This document shows, one piece after another, positions 44,788 to 54,447 of a DNA stretch of 64,000 nucleotides. The notes beneath the pieces are model-generated. The model made no database searches, was not told the DNA's origin, and saw only the letters and a list, made by a program, of their open reading frames with translations. The position numbers were made by a program, and so were the translations under genes. Within the stretch, counting starts at the first letter, position 1. Each line of letters begins with the position of its first letter. Source of the stretch: Micromonospora lupini (GTDB lineage: Bacteria; Actinomycetota; Actinomycetes; Mycobacteriales; Micromonosporaceae); NCBI RefSeq assembly GCF_026342015.1, contig NZ_JAPENL010000001.1:310001-374000 (forward strand). The letters run 5' to 3'.

Positions 44788-46704
44788 GTGAGCAACCAGG
44801 CCGAGACGTTGGAGTTCCAGGCCGAGGCGCGTCAGCTCCTCCAGTTGGTGGTCCACTCGATCTATTCGAACAAGGACGTCTTCCTGCGGGAACTCATCTC
44901 GAACGCGTCCGACGCCCTGGACAAACTGCGGCTGGCGACGCTCGTCGACAAGGATCTCGTCGCCGAGACCGACGACCTGCACGTCGCCATCGAGGTCGAC
45001 CGGGACGCCCGCACGCTTACCGTCCGGGACAACGGCATCGGCATGACCCGCGACGAGGTGGTCGCGCTGATCGGCACGATCGCCAAGTCCGGCACCGCCG
45101 AGCTGCTGCGCCAGCTGCGCGAGTCCGCCGACGCCCGCGCCTCGCAGGACCTGATCGGGCAGTTCGGCGTCGGCTTCTACGCCGCGTTCATGGTCGCCGA
45201 CCGCGTCACCCTGCTGACCCGCAAGGCCGGGGAGACCGGCGGCACCCGTTGGGAGTCCACAGGCGAGGGCACCTACTCGATCGAGACCGTCGACGAGGCG
45301 CCGCAGGGCACAGCGGTGACCCTGCACCTCAAGCCGGCCGACACCGAGGACAACCTGCACGACTACACCACCGAGTGGACCGTCCGGGAGATCGTCAAGC
45401 GATACTCCGACTTCATCGCGTGGCCGATCCGGATGCGCGTGGAGCGTCCGGGCACCGACGGCGAGGCCGCCACAAGCGAGGTGCAGACCCTCAACTCGAT
45501 GAAGGCGCTCTGGGCCCGGCCCCGCGACGAGGTCGACGCCGCCGAGTACAACGAGTTCTACAAGCACGTCAGCCACGACTGGGCCGACCCGCTCGAGGTC
45601 GTGCACATGAAGGGCGAGGGCACCTTCGAGTACGAGGCGCTGCTGTTCCTGCCCAGCCACGCCCCGCTGGACCTGTTCTCCCCGCAGGGCCGCCGCGGCG
45701 TCCAGCTCTACGTCAAGCGCGTGTTCATCATGGACGACTGCGAGGCGCTGGTCCCCACCTACCTGCGCTTCGTCAAGGGCGTCGTCGACGCGCACGACCT
45801 GTCGCTGAACATCTCCCGCGAGATCCTCCAGCAGGACCGGCAGATCCAGATCGTCCGTCGCCGCCTGGTCAGGAAGGTCCTCACCACGGTCAAGGACCTC
45901 AAGGCCAACCACCCCGAGCGCTACCGCACCTTCTGGACCGAGTTCGGCGCGGTGGTCAAGGAAGGGCTGATCGACGACGCCGACAACCGGGACTCCCTGC
46001 TGGAGATCCTGTCGGTGGCGTCCACCCACGACCAGGCGGAGCCCACCGACCTGGCCGGCTACGTCTCACGGATGAAGGACGGCCAGAGCGACATCTGGTA
46101 CGCCACAGGCGACTCTCGCGCCACCATCGAGAACTCCCCGCACCTGGAGGCGTTCCGGGCCAAGGGCCACGAGGTGCTGTTGCTCACCGACCCGGTCGAC
46201 GAGGTGTGGGTCGAGCGGGTCGGCGAGTACGACGGCCGGCCGCTGCGCTCGATCGCCAAGGGCCAGGTCGACCTGGACACCGACGAGGAGAAGCAACAGG
46301 CCGAGGCCGAGCGCGAGCAGCAGCGGCAGGATTTCGCCGCGCTTGTGGAGTGGCTGGGCACGACCCTCGCCGACAGTGTTCGGGAGGTCCGCCTGTCGTC
46401 GCGGTTGACCACCTCACCGGCCTGCGTCGTGGGCGACGCGCACGACCTCACGCCGACGTTGGAGAAGATGTACCGGGCGATGGGGCACGACGTACCCACG
46501 GCCAAGCGCATCCTGGAGATCAACCCCGGTCACCCGCTCGTCACCGGGCTGCGCAAGGCACACGAGCAGGGCGACTCCTCCGAAACCCTGACCGAGACCG
46601 CCGAGCTGCTGTACGGCCTGGCGGTTCTCGCCGAGGGCGGCGAGTTGGCCGATCCGGCCCGGTTCACCCGTACGCTCGCCGACCGGCTGGCGCGCACCCT
46701 GTAA
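44788..46704 (+). CDS. htpG: Molecular chaperone HtpG (Hsp90)
   Basis: 638 residues, full length. The ATPase domain shows ELISNASDALDKLR, DNGIGMT, IGTIAKSGT and GQFGVGFYAAFMV; the middle domain has YVKRVFIMDDCEALVPTYLRFVKGVVD and LNISREILQQDR; the C-terminal dimerisation region ends the protein. HtpG is an ATP-dependent chaperone that remodels client proteins with DnaK. GTG 44788 follows GAAGGGA. Strong terminator downstream; single-gene unit. Confidence 0.95.
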   Translation: MSNQAETLEFQAEARQLLQLVVHSIYSNKDVFLRELISNASDALDKLRLATLVDKDLVAETDDLHVAIEVDRDARTLTVRDNGIGMTRDEVVALIGTIAKSGTAELLRQLRESADARASQDLIGQFGVGFYAAFMVADRVTLLTRKAGETGGTRWESTGEGTYSIETVDEAPQGTAVTLHLKPADTEDNLHDYTTEWTVREIVKRYSDFIAWPIRMRVERPGTDGEAATSEVQTLNSMKALWARPRDEVDAAEYNEFYKHVSHDWADPLEVVHMKGEGTFEYEALLFLPSHAPLDLFSPQGRRGVQLYVKRVFIMDDCEALVPTYLRFVKGVVDAHDLSLNISREILQQDRQIQIVRRRLVRKVLTTVKDLKANHPERYRTFWTEFGAVVKEGLIDDADNRDSLLEILSVASTHDQAEPTDLAGYVSRMKDGQSDIWYATGDSRATIENSPHLEAFRAKGHEVLLLTDPVDEVWVERVGEYDGRPLRSIAKGQVDLDTDEEKQQAEAEREQQRQDFAALVEWLGTTLADSVREVRLSSRLTTSPACVVGDAHDLTPTLEKMYRAMGHDVPTAKRILEINPGHPLVTGLRKAHEQGDSSETLTETAELLYGLAVLAEGGELADPARFTRTLADRLARTL

Positions 46705-46720
46705 CCGGCGCCACCCCTGC

Positions 46721-46754
46721 GGCCGGCGGGTTCCGCACAGCGGACCCGCCGGCC
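46721..46754. terminator. Terminator between htpG and the response regulator gene
   Basis: GGCCGGCGGG plus TCCG pairs with CGGA plus CCCGCCGGCC, one bulged T, loop cacag. It lies between converging genes. Confidence 0.7.
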
Positions 46755-46761
46755 GGTCACG

Positions 46762-47415
46762 TCACTGGCCCGGAATCACCAGACCGGACTCGTAGGCGAC
46801 CATCACCGCCTGGGCGCGGTCGCGCAGGTTCAGTTTGGCGAGCAGGTTGCCGACGTGCGTCTTCACCGTGTGCTCGCTCAGGTGGTGGTGGGCGGCGATC
46901 TCGGCGTTCGACAGACCGGCCGCGATCAGGCGCAGCACGTCCGTCTCGCGAGCGGTCAGCGCGGTCACCGCGGCGGCCCGGCCCGGATCCGGGTGACCGC
47001 GCCTGTGCAGTTCGCCGATCACGCGTGCGGTGACGCCGGGGGCGAGCAACGCGTCGCCGGCGGCGACCACGCGGACGGCGTTCACCAGGTCGGCTCGGGG
47101 GGCGTCCTTGAGCAGGAAGCCGCTGGCCCCGGCGCGCAACGCCGCGTACAGGTAGTCGTCGGTGTCGAACATGGTCAGGGCGAGGACCCGGCTCGACGTA
47201 CGGACGCAGACCTGCCGGGTGGCGGCGACGCCGTCGAGGACGGGCATCCGCATGTCCATCAGCACGACGTCGGGTCGGTGTTCGAGGGCGGCACGCACGG
47301 CGTTCGCGCCGTCGGCGGCCTCGGCGACCACCTCGATGTCCGGCTCGGCACCGAGGATCGTCGCGAATCCGGCCCGGAACAGGTCCTGATCATCGGCGAG
47401 CACGACGCGCAGCAT
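46762..47415 (-). CDS. NarL/FixJ-family (LuxR-type) response regulator
   Basis: 217 residues. Receiver: VVLADDQDLFRAGFATIL, phosphorylated Asp in VVLMDMRMPVLDGVAA, LKDAPRADL. Output: LuxR helix-turn-helix LTARETDVLRLIAAGLSNAEIAAHHHLSEHTVKTHVGNLLAKLNLRDR. Partner of the kinase encoded 55 bases upstream. ATG 47415 is used; GTG 47421 is possible. Confidence 0.93.
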   Translation of the reverse strand: MLRVVLADDQDLFRAGFATILGAEPDIEVVAEAADGANAVRAALEHRPDVVLMDMRMPVLDGVAATRQVCVRTSSRVLALTMFDTDDYLYAALRAGASGFLLKDAPRADLVNAVRVVAAGDALLAPGVTARVIGELHRRGHPDPGRAAAVTALTARETDVLRLIAAGLSNAEIAAHHHLSEHTVKTHVGNLLAKLNLRDRAQAVMVAYESGLVIPGQ

Positions 47416-47470
47416 CAGCACGACACCCCAGGCGTCGAAGGCCGCAGGGCGACGACGGCGACTCCCACCA

Positions 47471-48619
47471 TCAGGCCACCGCCGGTGCCCGCAGGGGGAG
47501 GGTGGCGGTGACGGTGAAGCCATGCCCGTCCTGGGCGGGACCGGTGCGCAGGGTTCCACCGCAGGCCTGGGCTCGCTCGCGCATGCCGATGATCCCGTAT
47601 CCGGGCCGGCCCGCGCCGGAGGCCCGATCGCCGTGGCCGTCATCGGTGATCGACACGGTAAGCGCCTCCGCGGTGTGGGCCAGCAGGACGCGGACCGACC
47701 CTGCCCCGGCATGGCGGACCACATTGGTCAGGGACTCCTGCACGATCCGGTAGGCGGCGACCCCGACGTCCGCGGGTGGTTCGACAAGCGCCCCGGCCGG
47801 CGGCGCGGACCGGACTCCGCCGACGGTCCCTGCCGGTGCGGGCGTGACTGTGAGAACGGCGTCCAGCCCGGTGGCGCGGACGCGTTCGACGAGGGCGGTG
47901 AGGTGAGCCAGGCCCGGCTGGTCGAGGGGATGGTCGGCGGGCTCGTGCAGGCTGCCGACCGCGCGGCGGAGCTGGACGACCGCGTCGCGGCCGGTGGCGG
48001 CGATCGTGGCGAACGTCGCGTCGGCACGGTCCGGGTGGGGGCGGACCAGGAGCGGCCCCGCCTCCGCTTGAACGATCATGACACCGACCGCGTGGGTGAG
48101 GATGTCGTGCAGGTCGTGGGCGATGCGGGTGCGCTCGCGTAACACGGCCGCCGCCCGCTCACCGGCGACGCGGCGGTCGCGTTCGGCGAGGGCTGTGGCC
48201 TGGGTACGGCGGGCGCGGGCGCTGGTGCCCAGGGCGTACGAGAAGATGTAGGCGACCGACAGGTAACGCAGCACCTCCACGTCGGGGTGCGGATGGAGCA
48301 GCGACACCACCAGGCCGGCCGCGGTGAGCACGATGCCGAGCAGGCGGATGGGCATACAGGACCGCGCGGCGAACGTGTAGAGGCAGACGAGCGGGCCGAC
48401 CGGCAGCAGCGGGGGTGCGCCGAGCGTCGCCGAGACGGTCGTGGCGACGCCCACGACGACGGCGACGGGAACCAGCGCCCGGTCCCGCCACAGCACCGGC
48501 ACCGACGACAGGACCGCGAGCGGCAGCACCCACCAGGAGCGTGGTCCGCCGACAAGCGCGGGCACCACCGTCGCGGCGACGGCCGCCACGGTGACGGTGA
48601 GATTGACGTACCGCTTCAC
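47471..48619 (-). CDS. Sensor histidine kinase (HisKA_3, DesK/NarX-like)
   Basis: 382 residues. Five or six membrane helices in the first 145 residues, then the dimerisation/phosphoacceptor segment RERTRIAHDLHDILTHAVGVM with His near 184, and HATPase motifs QESLTNVVRHAGAG, DDGHGD and GIIGMRERAQACGGTL. GTG 48619 has GATACT six bases upstream, consistent with a leaderless transcript. Operon with the LuxR-type regulator. The signal is probably membrane-related, as there is no extracellular domain. Confidence 0.92.
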   Translation of the reverse strand: MKRYVNLTVTVAAVAATVVPALVGGPRSWWVLPLAVLSSVPVLWRDRALVPVAVVVGVATTVSATLGAPPLLPVGPLVCLYTFAARSCMPIRLLGIVLTAAGLVVSLLHPHPDVEVLRYLSVAYIFSYALGTSARARRTQATALAERDRRVAGERAAAVLRERTRIAHDLHDILTHAVGVMIVQAEAGPLLVRPHPDRADATFATIAATGRDAVVQLRRAVGSLHEPADHPLDQPGLAHLTALVERVRATGLDAVLTVTPAPAGTVGGVRSAPPAGALVEPPADVGVAAYRIVQESLTNVVRHAGAGSVRVLLAHTAEALTVSITDDGHGDRASGAGRPGYGIIGMRERAQACGGTLRTGPAQDGHGFTVTATLPLRAPAVA

Positions 48620-48728
48620 CTCGGCAGTATCGTCCGGCCCGCTGCTCCCGCGCCTCCCGCCACGGGACCAGATCGAACCCGGTTCGTAGGGCGATCCGCC
48701 CCCGCCGCTCCGGCCGCACGATCGACGC

Positions 48729-50195
48729 ATGATGACGATCGTCGCCACGCTCCTCAGCGGCCTGCTCTGGCTCGGTGGTTCCGGGCTGCATCCCGTCGCC
48801 GCGCTGACCTGGCTCGCCCCGGTTCCGCTGATCCTCGCCTCGGTGCGGATACGCCCGCGCACCGCACTCGGCGCGACGGTCCTCGCCTGGTCGATCGGTC
48901 AGCTCGGCATGGCGGGGTACTACCTCGACACCCTGCGCCTACCGGTCCCCGCGGTGGCCGGTGTGCTCGGGCTCGGCCTCGGCCTGGCGGGCGGCACGGT
49001 TCTGCTCGCCCGAGAGCTGTTGCTGCGCGGGCGCACCGTGACCGCCGTGCTCGCCGTGCCGTCCCTGTGGGTACTTGGCGAATACGCCGCGTCCCGCCTG
49101 TTCCCGAACGGCGCGTGGTGGAGCCTCGCCTACTCGCAGGCCGACGTCCGGCCGGTCATCCAGGTGACCGCCCTGACCGGCGTCTGGGGCGTCACCTACC
49201 TGCTGCTCGCCGTCCCGATCGCCCTCGCCGCCCTGCTCGGCGGCGTGCGGCGAACCCCAGTCAGTCGGCTCGGCAGCCAGCGAGCCGCCGTCGCCTGCCT
49301 GCTCGCCCTCCTGGTCGGCGCCGGCGCGTGGTCGGCCTGGTCGCTGAACCGTTCCCCGGAGACGGCCGCGCCGCTGACCGTCGGCCTGGTCGCCCTGAGG
49401 CAGCCCGAGGACGGGCTCCCGATCGACGAACCGGCCGGCCGTGACCTGCTCACCCGCTATGCTCCGCGGGTCGCGAGCCTGGCTGACCGCGGGGCGCGCG
49501 TCGTCGTGCTGCCGGAGAAGGTGTTCGCCGTGACGGATTCGACGCTTCCGCTGCTCGTGGACGCGCTCCGGCAGACCGAGGCCCGGGTGGTAGTCGGCGC
49601 GGTGCTCCGACGGGCCGGCACGGCGTACAACGTAGCGCTGGTGCTGGACCCGTCCGGGACGGTCACGACGTACACCAAACAGCACCTGGTCCCCGGCCTT
49701 GAGGACTGGCTGACGCCTGGTGACGAGGCGCTCGTGGACGGGCGGTTCGGCGTCGCGATCTGCAAGGACCTTGACTTTCCGGGCCTGGTCCGACGGTATC
49801 GGGCGCAGGGTGCCACCGTGCTGCTCGTCCCCGCCCTGGACTTCAGCTCGGACGGCTGGCTGCACGCTCGGATGACCCTTGTCCGTGGCGTGGAGAACGG
49901 GCTCACCGTGGTCCGCGCCGCCGGGCTCGGCCGGCTGACGGTCACCGACCCCAACGGCAGAGTGGTGGGTGAGGCCACCGCCGGTGACGCGGAGTTGCTG
50001 GTCACCGTCGCTTCGACGACCGGGTGGGGCACGGTCTACTCGCGTACCGGGGATTGGTTTCCGTTGTTCTCTGTGGCCCTGTTGGTCATCGCTGTGGGTG
50101 GCGTGCGGCGGCGGTCCGCTACCGGTGGTTCCGGTGGGCAACGGTCCACGATGGTCACAGCACACCGAGTACGTGCCCGCAACCGGTGCGGGTGA
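48729..50195 (+). CDS. lnt: Apolipoprotein N-acyltransferase
   Basis: 488 residues: six or seven N-terminal membrane helices to about residue 205, a nitrilase domain about 215-450, and a last membrane helix (FPLFSVALLVIAVGG). The catalytic triad is seen as Glu in VVLPEKVF (about 263), Lys in YTKQHLVPGLEDW (about 317) and Cys in AICKDLDFPG (about 345). It N-acylates the lipid-modified cysteine of lipoproteins. It is divergent from the two-component operon. Several actinomycetes have paralogues, so this may not be the only Lnt. Confidence 0.88.
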   Translation: MMTIVATLLSGLLWLGGSGLHPVAALTWLAPVPLILASVRIRPRTALGATVLAWSIGQLGMAGYYLDTLRLPVPAVAGVLGLGLGLAGGTVLLARELLLRGRTVTAVLAVPSLWVLGEYAASRLFPNGAWWSLAYSQADVRPVIQVTALTGVWGVTYLLLAVPIALAALLGGVRRTPVSRLGSQRAAVACLLALLVGAGAWSAWSLNRSPETAAPLTVGLVALRQPEDGLPIDEPAGRDLLTRYAPRVASLADRGARVVVLPEKVFAVTDSTLPLLVDALRQTEARVVVGAVLRRAGTAYNVALVLDPSGTVTTYTKQHLVPGLEDWLTPGDEALVDGRFGVAICKDLDFPGLVRRYRAQGATVLLVPALDFSSDGWLHARMTLVRGVENGLTVVRAAGLGRLTVTDPNGRVVGEATAGDAELLVTVASTTGWGTVYSRTGDWFPLFSVALLVIAVGGVRRRSATGGSGGQRSTMVTAHRVRARNRCG

Positions 50196-50211
50196 CGCCC
50201 CGCGTGGGCCG

Positions 50212-50225
50212 GTGAACAAGTTCAC
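50212..50225 (+). promoter_or_regulatory. CRP-type binding site upstream of the Rpf gene
   Basis: GTGAACAAGTTCAC is a perfect palindrome and fits GTGA-N6-TCAC, the CRP/Cmr half-site pattern used by actinobacterial CRP proteins. It lies upstream of a -10-like TACGGT (50256-50261). In Mycobacterium tuberculosis CRP controls rpfA, which makes the placement meaningful. Confidence 0.65.
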
Positions 50226-50299
50226 AAGGGTTGGGCGACCGTCACCGACCGTGCCTACGGTCGGTCGAGTCCGCCACCGTGGACACCGCGACCGGCAAC

Positions 50300-51136
<837 letters not shown>

Positions 51137-51147
51137 CGTACGACACT

Positions 51148-51181
51148 CGAACGCTCGGCCGGGTCACCGGCCGAGCGTTCG
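51148..51181 (+). terminator. 15-bp hairpin after the Rpf gene
   Basis: The arms 51148-51162 (CGAACGCTCGGCCGG) and 51167-51181 pair perfectly around loop gtca, 11 bases after the stop. Confidence 0.8.
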
Positions 51182-51222
51182 GTCGTTCGAGGGCGCTGGT
51201 CGGGGCGCGGATGACGGCGCGG

Positions 51223-51579
51223 TCACGCCGCGGCGGACGCCCTCGACCCTCGGCGCGACATCACCGCGGTGGCGTCACGGTCCCAGCGGGGGGCCGGTGC
51301 CGCCGTCTCGCCGGGCCAGCCCGTGCCGGCACCGTCGCCGTCGATGGCCGTCTCGACCGAGGCCTGCGTCCTGCGGGCCAGCCGCAGCGACTGCTCGGCA
51401 CCCGCCCGGGCCGAGCACGGCCAGGACTGGCCGGCGCACTGCAGGTTGCGGCAGTGACCCTCGTCGTCGGGCTCGTGGGCACTCAGCACGTCGACCGCCA
51501 GCTGCCAGAGCAGGGGGTCGGTCACGTCGTGCGGACGTTCGGCGTGCCGGCTCGGTCGGTTGCTGGTGTCGTCGGACAT
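51223..51579 (-). CDS. Small cysteine-containing hypothetical protein
   Basis: 118 residues, cytoplasmic. The middle contains HCRNLQCAGQSWPCSARAGAEQSLRLARR: three cysteines with a histidine, resembling a small zinc-binding knuckle. The ends are polar and low complexity. ATG 51579 follows GAGGGGGG. No function is known. The dinB gene is 117 bases upstream in the same direction. Confidence 0.65.
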   Translation of the reverse strand: MSDDTSNRPSRHAERPHDVTDPLLWQLAVDVLSAHEPDDEGHCRNLQCAGQSWPCSARAGAEQSLRLARRTQASVETAIDGDGAGTGWPGETAAPAPRWDRDATAVMSRRGSRASAAA

Positions 51580-51695
51580 GGTGGGCCCCCCTCGTCAGGC
51601 TGTTCCCCTCAAGGGTCACCCGTCAGCCGCCGGCTAAACCGCCGACCTGCTGTGATGTGTCGCCGGTCGCAGCCGAAGCGGCCCCACAACCCCCC

Positions 51696-52889
51696 TCAGT
51701 CCGGCAATAGCGGCATCTCGACGCCCGGATCCCGGCCGAGGAGCACCGCCCGGGTGAGCGCCGCCGAGCCGAACCGGTCGCGCACCGCGTCGACCGCGGC
51801 GTCCAGGTCGGCCCCGGTGTCGGCGTCGAACGGCAGTTCCGGCTGCACCGGGTTGTCGTCGAGGTTGCCCACCGAGACGCCGATCAGGGTGACGCCCCGC
51901 CTGTCGATCTCCGGCAGCGCGGCCCGCAGCAGCGCCCGCGCGGCGGCCAGCAGCGGCGTGGTGTCCGCGGTCGCCTTGCGGACGGTGTGCGAGCGGGTGG
52001 CCCGGGTGTAGTCGCCGAATCGCAGCCGCAGCACCACCGTGCGCCCGGACCGTCCGGCCGAGCGCATCCGTCGGGTGACCCGGTCGACCAGGCCGGCCAG
52101 GATGGCGTCCAACTCCGCAGGCGCGTGCGGGGTACGACTCAACGCGTGCTGCGCGCCCATCGAGCCCCGGCGGCGGCCCACCTGCACCGACCGGGGGTCG
52201 CTGTTGTGGGCCAGGGCGTGCAGGTGCCGGCCGGCGCCCGCCCCGAGCAGGGACACCAGCGCGGCCTCGCCGAGCCGCGCCACCTCCCCGACCGTACGGA
52301 TCCGGCGTTCCCGCAGCTTGGCGGCGTTGACCGGCCCGACGCCCCAGAGCCGTTCCACCGGCAGCGGGTGCAGGAACGCCACCTCGGCATCGGGGGCGAC
52401 GACAAGCAGCCCGTCCGGCTTCGCCACCCCGCTGGCCACCTTCGCCAGGAACTTCGTCCGAGCCACGCCCACGGTGATCGGCAGGTGGACCTGGTCGCGG
52501 ACCTCCCGGCGCAGCCTCTCGGCGATGTCGGCCGGCGTGCCGACAAGCCGCCGCAGGCCGCCCACGTCGAGGAACGCCTCGTCGATGGAGAGCCCCTCGA
52601 CCAGCGGGGTGGTCTGCCGGAAGATCTCGAACACCGCCCGGCTGGCCTGCGTGTACGCCGCCATCCGGGGCGGCACCACTATCGCGTCCGGGCACAGCCG
52701 GCGCGCCTGCTGGCCGCCCATCGCGCTGCGCACGCCCCGCGCCTTCGCCTCGTAACTGGCGGCGAGCACCACGCCACCGCCAACGATCACCGGGCGCCCC
52801 CGCAGGCGCGGATCGTCGCGTTGCTCGACCGACGCGTAGAAGGCGTCCAGGTCGGCGTGCAGGATGTGGGCGTCTGGCGACACGAACAC
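51696..52889 (-). CDS. dinB: DNA polymerase IV (Y-family translesion polymerase)
   Basis: 397 residues. Palm motifs ILHADLDAFYASVEQRDDP (catalytic Asp) and EGLSIDEAFLDVGGL (SxDE), then helix-hairpin-helix segments LWGVGPVNAAKLRERRI and the little-finger domain (VVLRLRFGDYTRATRSHTV). The C-terminus PVQPELPFD is a beta-clamp-binding motif (QPELPF). It copies past DNA damage with low fidelity. GTG 52889 or GTG 52883 is the start; a LexA box covers both, so the mRNA must be short-leadered or leaderless and SOS-controlled. Confidence 0.93.
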   Translation of the reverse strand: MFVSPDAHILHADLDAFYASVEQRDDPRLRGRPVIVGGGVVLAASYEAKARGVRSAMGGQQARRLCPDAIVVPPRMAAYTQASRAVFEIFRQTTPLVEGLSIDEAFLDVGGLRRLVGTPADIAERLRREVRDQVHLPITVGVARTKFLAKVASGVAKPDGLLVVAPDAEVAFLHPLPVERLWGVGPVNAAKLRERRIRTVGEVARLGEAALVSLLGAGAGRHLHALAHNSDPRSVQVGRRRGSMGAQHALSRTPHAPAELDAILAGLVDRVTRRMRSAGRSGRTVVLRLRFGDYTRATRSHTVRKATADTTPLLAAARALLRAALPEIDRRGVTLIGVSVGNLDDNPVQPELPFDADTGADLDAAVDAVRDRFGSAALTRAVLLGRDPGVEMPLLPD

Positions 52890-52896
52890 ATGTTCG
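52883..52896 (-). promoter_or_regulatory. SOS box (LexA site) on the dinB start
   Basis: CGAAC-acat-GTTCG (plus strand) is a perfect match to the CGAAC-N4-GTTCG LexA site of Gram-positive bacteria and actinobacteria. It overlaps the GTG starts of dinB, so LexA would block transcription initiation directly. Confidence 0.85.
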
Positions 52897-52940
52897 CACG
52901 ATGCCCGACCGTCGCGGCAGTGAGCTGGGCGAACACCCGG

Positions 52941-53378
52941 TCAGTCGAGGCAGAACTCGTTGCCCTCGGGGTCGGCCAGCACGAGGTGGCCGGCGCCGAG
53001 CGGAGGAGCGGGCTCGTGCCGTGCGAGGCGTGTGGCGCCGCGGGCGACGAGCCGTTCGGCCTCCGCCTCCAGGGCCGCCATCCGGTCGTCACCGGTGAGC
53101 CCGGGGGCGGCCCGCACGTCGAGGTGCACGCGATTCTTGGCCTGCTTGCCCTCCGGCACCCGCTGGAAGAACAGGCGCGGCCCGGCGCCCTTGGGGTCGA
53201 CCACCGCCGACGCGTCGTTACGTCGCTCCGGCGGTACGCCCATCGCGTCCAGCGCGGCCTCCCACGAGTCGAAGTCCCCGGGTGGGCCCTGCAACTCGTA
53301 GTCGAGGACGTCGGCCCAGAACGCCGCCAGACTGGCCGGGTCGGCCGCGTCGAACGTTATCTGCACCTCGCGGGCCAT
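52941..53378 (-). CDS. VOC-family protein
   Basis: About 145 residues with the actinobacterial VOC layout: VQITFDAADPASLAAFWADVLDYELQGPP at the start and LARHEPAPPLGAGHLVLADPEGNEFCLD at the end. Ligand unknown. ATG 53378 follows GGGAG by five bases; ATG 53411 with GAGAGGG is the alternative. It is divergent from a WYL regulator, which may control it through the intergenic inverted repeat. Confidence 0.82.
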   Translation of the reverse strand: MAREVQITFDAADPASLAAFWADVLDYELQGPPGDFDSWEAALDAMGVPPERRNDASAVVDPKGAGPRLFFQRVPEGKQAKNRVHLDVRAAPGLTGDDRMAALEAEAERLVARGATRLARHEPAPPLGAGHLVLADPEGNEFCLD

Positions 53379-53440
53379 GACGGCTCCCTCGTCTCTGGTC
53401 TGGTTGGTCATGCTGCCACCCTCTCGTGGCTGGCGGACAG

Positions 53441-53467
53441 GATCGTTCCGCTATTAGTGAAACGATC
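53441..53467. promoter_or_regulatory. Inverted repeat between VOC and WYL genes
   Basis: GATCGTT (53441-53447) and AACGATC (53461-53467) are perfect arms around 13 bases that include TATTAGT, a likely -10 for the WYL gene whose GTG starts six bases past the right arm. Autoregulation is probable. Confidence 0.5.
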
Positions 53468-53472
53468 GGCGG

Positions 53473-54447
53473 GTGACTGTGGAGGCGACGACGGAGCGGG
53501 TGCTGCGGATGCTGGCCCTGTTGCAGCGGCGGTCGTCGTGGACGGCCGCCGAGCTGGCCGCCGAGCTGGGTGTCACCGACCGCTGCGTGCGCCGTGACGT
53601 GCAACGGCTGCGCGCACTCGGCTATCCCCTCCACGCGTCGGCGGGCGTCGGCGGCGGCTACCAGCTCGGCGCGGGCACCCGGCTGCCGCCGTTGCTGTTC
53701 GACGACGAGGAGGCGATCGCCACGGCGGTCTCGCTGCGACTGGCGGCGGGGGGCACGGTCGCCGGGGCGGGCGAGGCGGCCCTGCGGGCGCTCACGAAAC
53801 TCGACCAGGTGATGCCGGCGCGGCTGCGCGCCGAGGTGCGAGCGGTGCACGGCTGGACGGAGACGCTCATCGGCCCGGTGGTCGAGATCGACCCTGAGCT
53901 GCTGGTGACGCTCGCCCGCGCCTGTCGTGACGCGGTGCGGGTGCGGTTCCGCTACGCCGGCCGCGACGGCGGCGAGCGGGAGCGGACGGTCGAGCCGGTC
54001 CGGATGGTCACCACCGGCCGCCGCTGGTATCTGATGGCCTGGGACGTCGATCGCGACGACTGGCGTACGTTCCGCCTGGACCGGATGCGGGCCACGGTGG
54101 CGACGACCTGGCGCTTTCCGGCGCGTGACCATCCGGATCCGATCGCCTTCGTGCAGCGGTCCGTGACCGACGCTCCCTACCGCTATCTGGCCCGGGTGCG
54201 GGTGCACGCTCCGCCCGAGCGCGTGCGGGAGGCGGTCCCGCCGCAGGTGGGGCGCGTCGAGGCCGGCAGCGACGGCTGGTGCCTGCTCGTCGTCGGCGGC
54301 GACAGCCTGGACTGGCTCGCCGCGCACATCGCCCGCCTGCGCTACGAGGTGGAGGTGGTGGAGCCCGCGGAGCTGCGGGAGGCCGCCGGACTGCTCGCCC
54401 GCCGTCTGGCGGCGATGGCCGGGGTGGCGTCGGAGCGCACGGTGTAA
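53473..54447 (+). CDS. WYL-domain helix-turn-helix regulator (YafY family)
   Basis: 324 residues. DeoR-like winged helix at residues 5-60 (RVLRMLALLQRRSSWTAAELAAELGVTDRCVRRDVQRLRALGYPL), WYL domain about 140-220 (VRFRYAGRDGGERERTVEPVRMVTTGRRWYLMAWDVDRDDWRTFRLDRM) and WCX C-terminal domain. WYL domains bind nucleic acid or small ligands and often tie transcription to DNA stress. GTG 53473 with TATTAGT upstream suggests a leaderless transcript. Its 3' end overlaps the convergent acetyltransferase gene by 106 bases. Confidence 0.9.
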   Translation: MTVEATTERVLRMLALLQRRSSWTAAELAAELGVTDRCVRRDVQRLRALGYPLHASAGVGGGYQLGAGTRLPPLLFDDEEAIATAVSLRLAAGGTVAGAGEAALRALTKLDQVMPARLRAEVRAVHGWTETLIGPVVEIDPELLVTLARACRDAVRVRFRYAGRDGGERERTVEPVRMVTTGRRWYLMAWDVDRDDWRTFRLDRMRATVATTWRFPARDHPDPIAFVQRSVTDAPYRYLARVRVHAPPERVREAVPPQVGRVEAGSDGWCLLVVGGDSLDWLAAHIARLRYEVEVVEPAELREAAGLLARRLAAMAGVASERTV

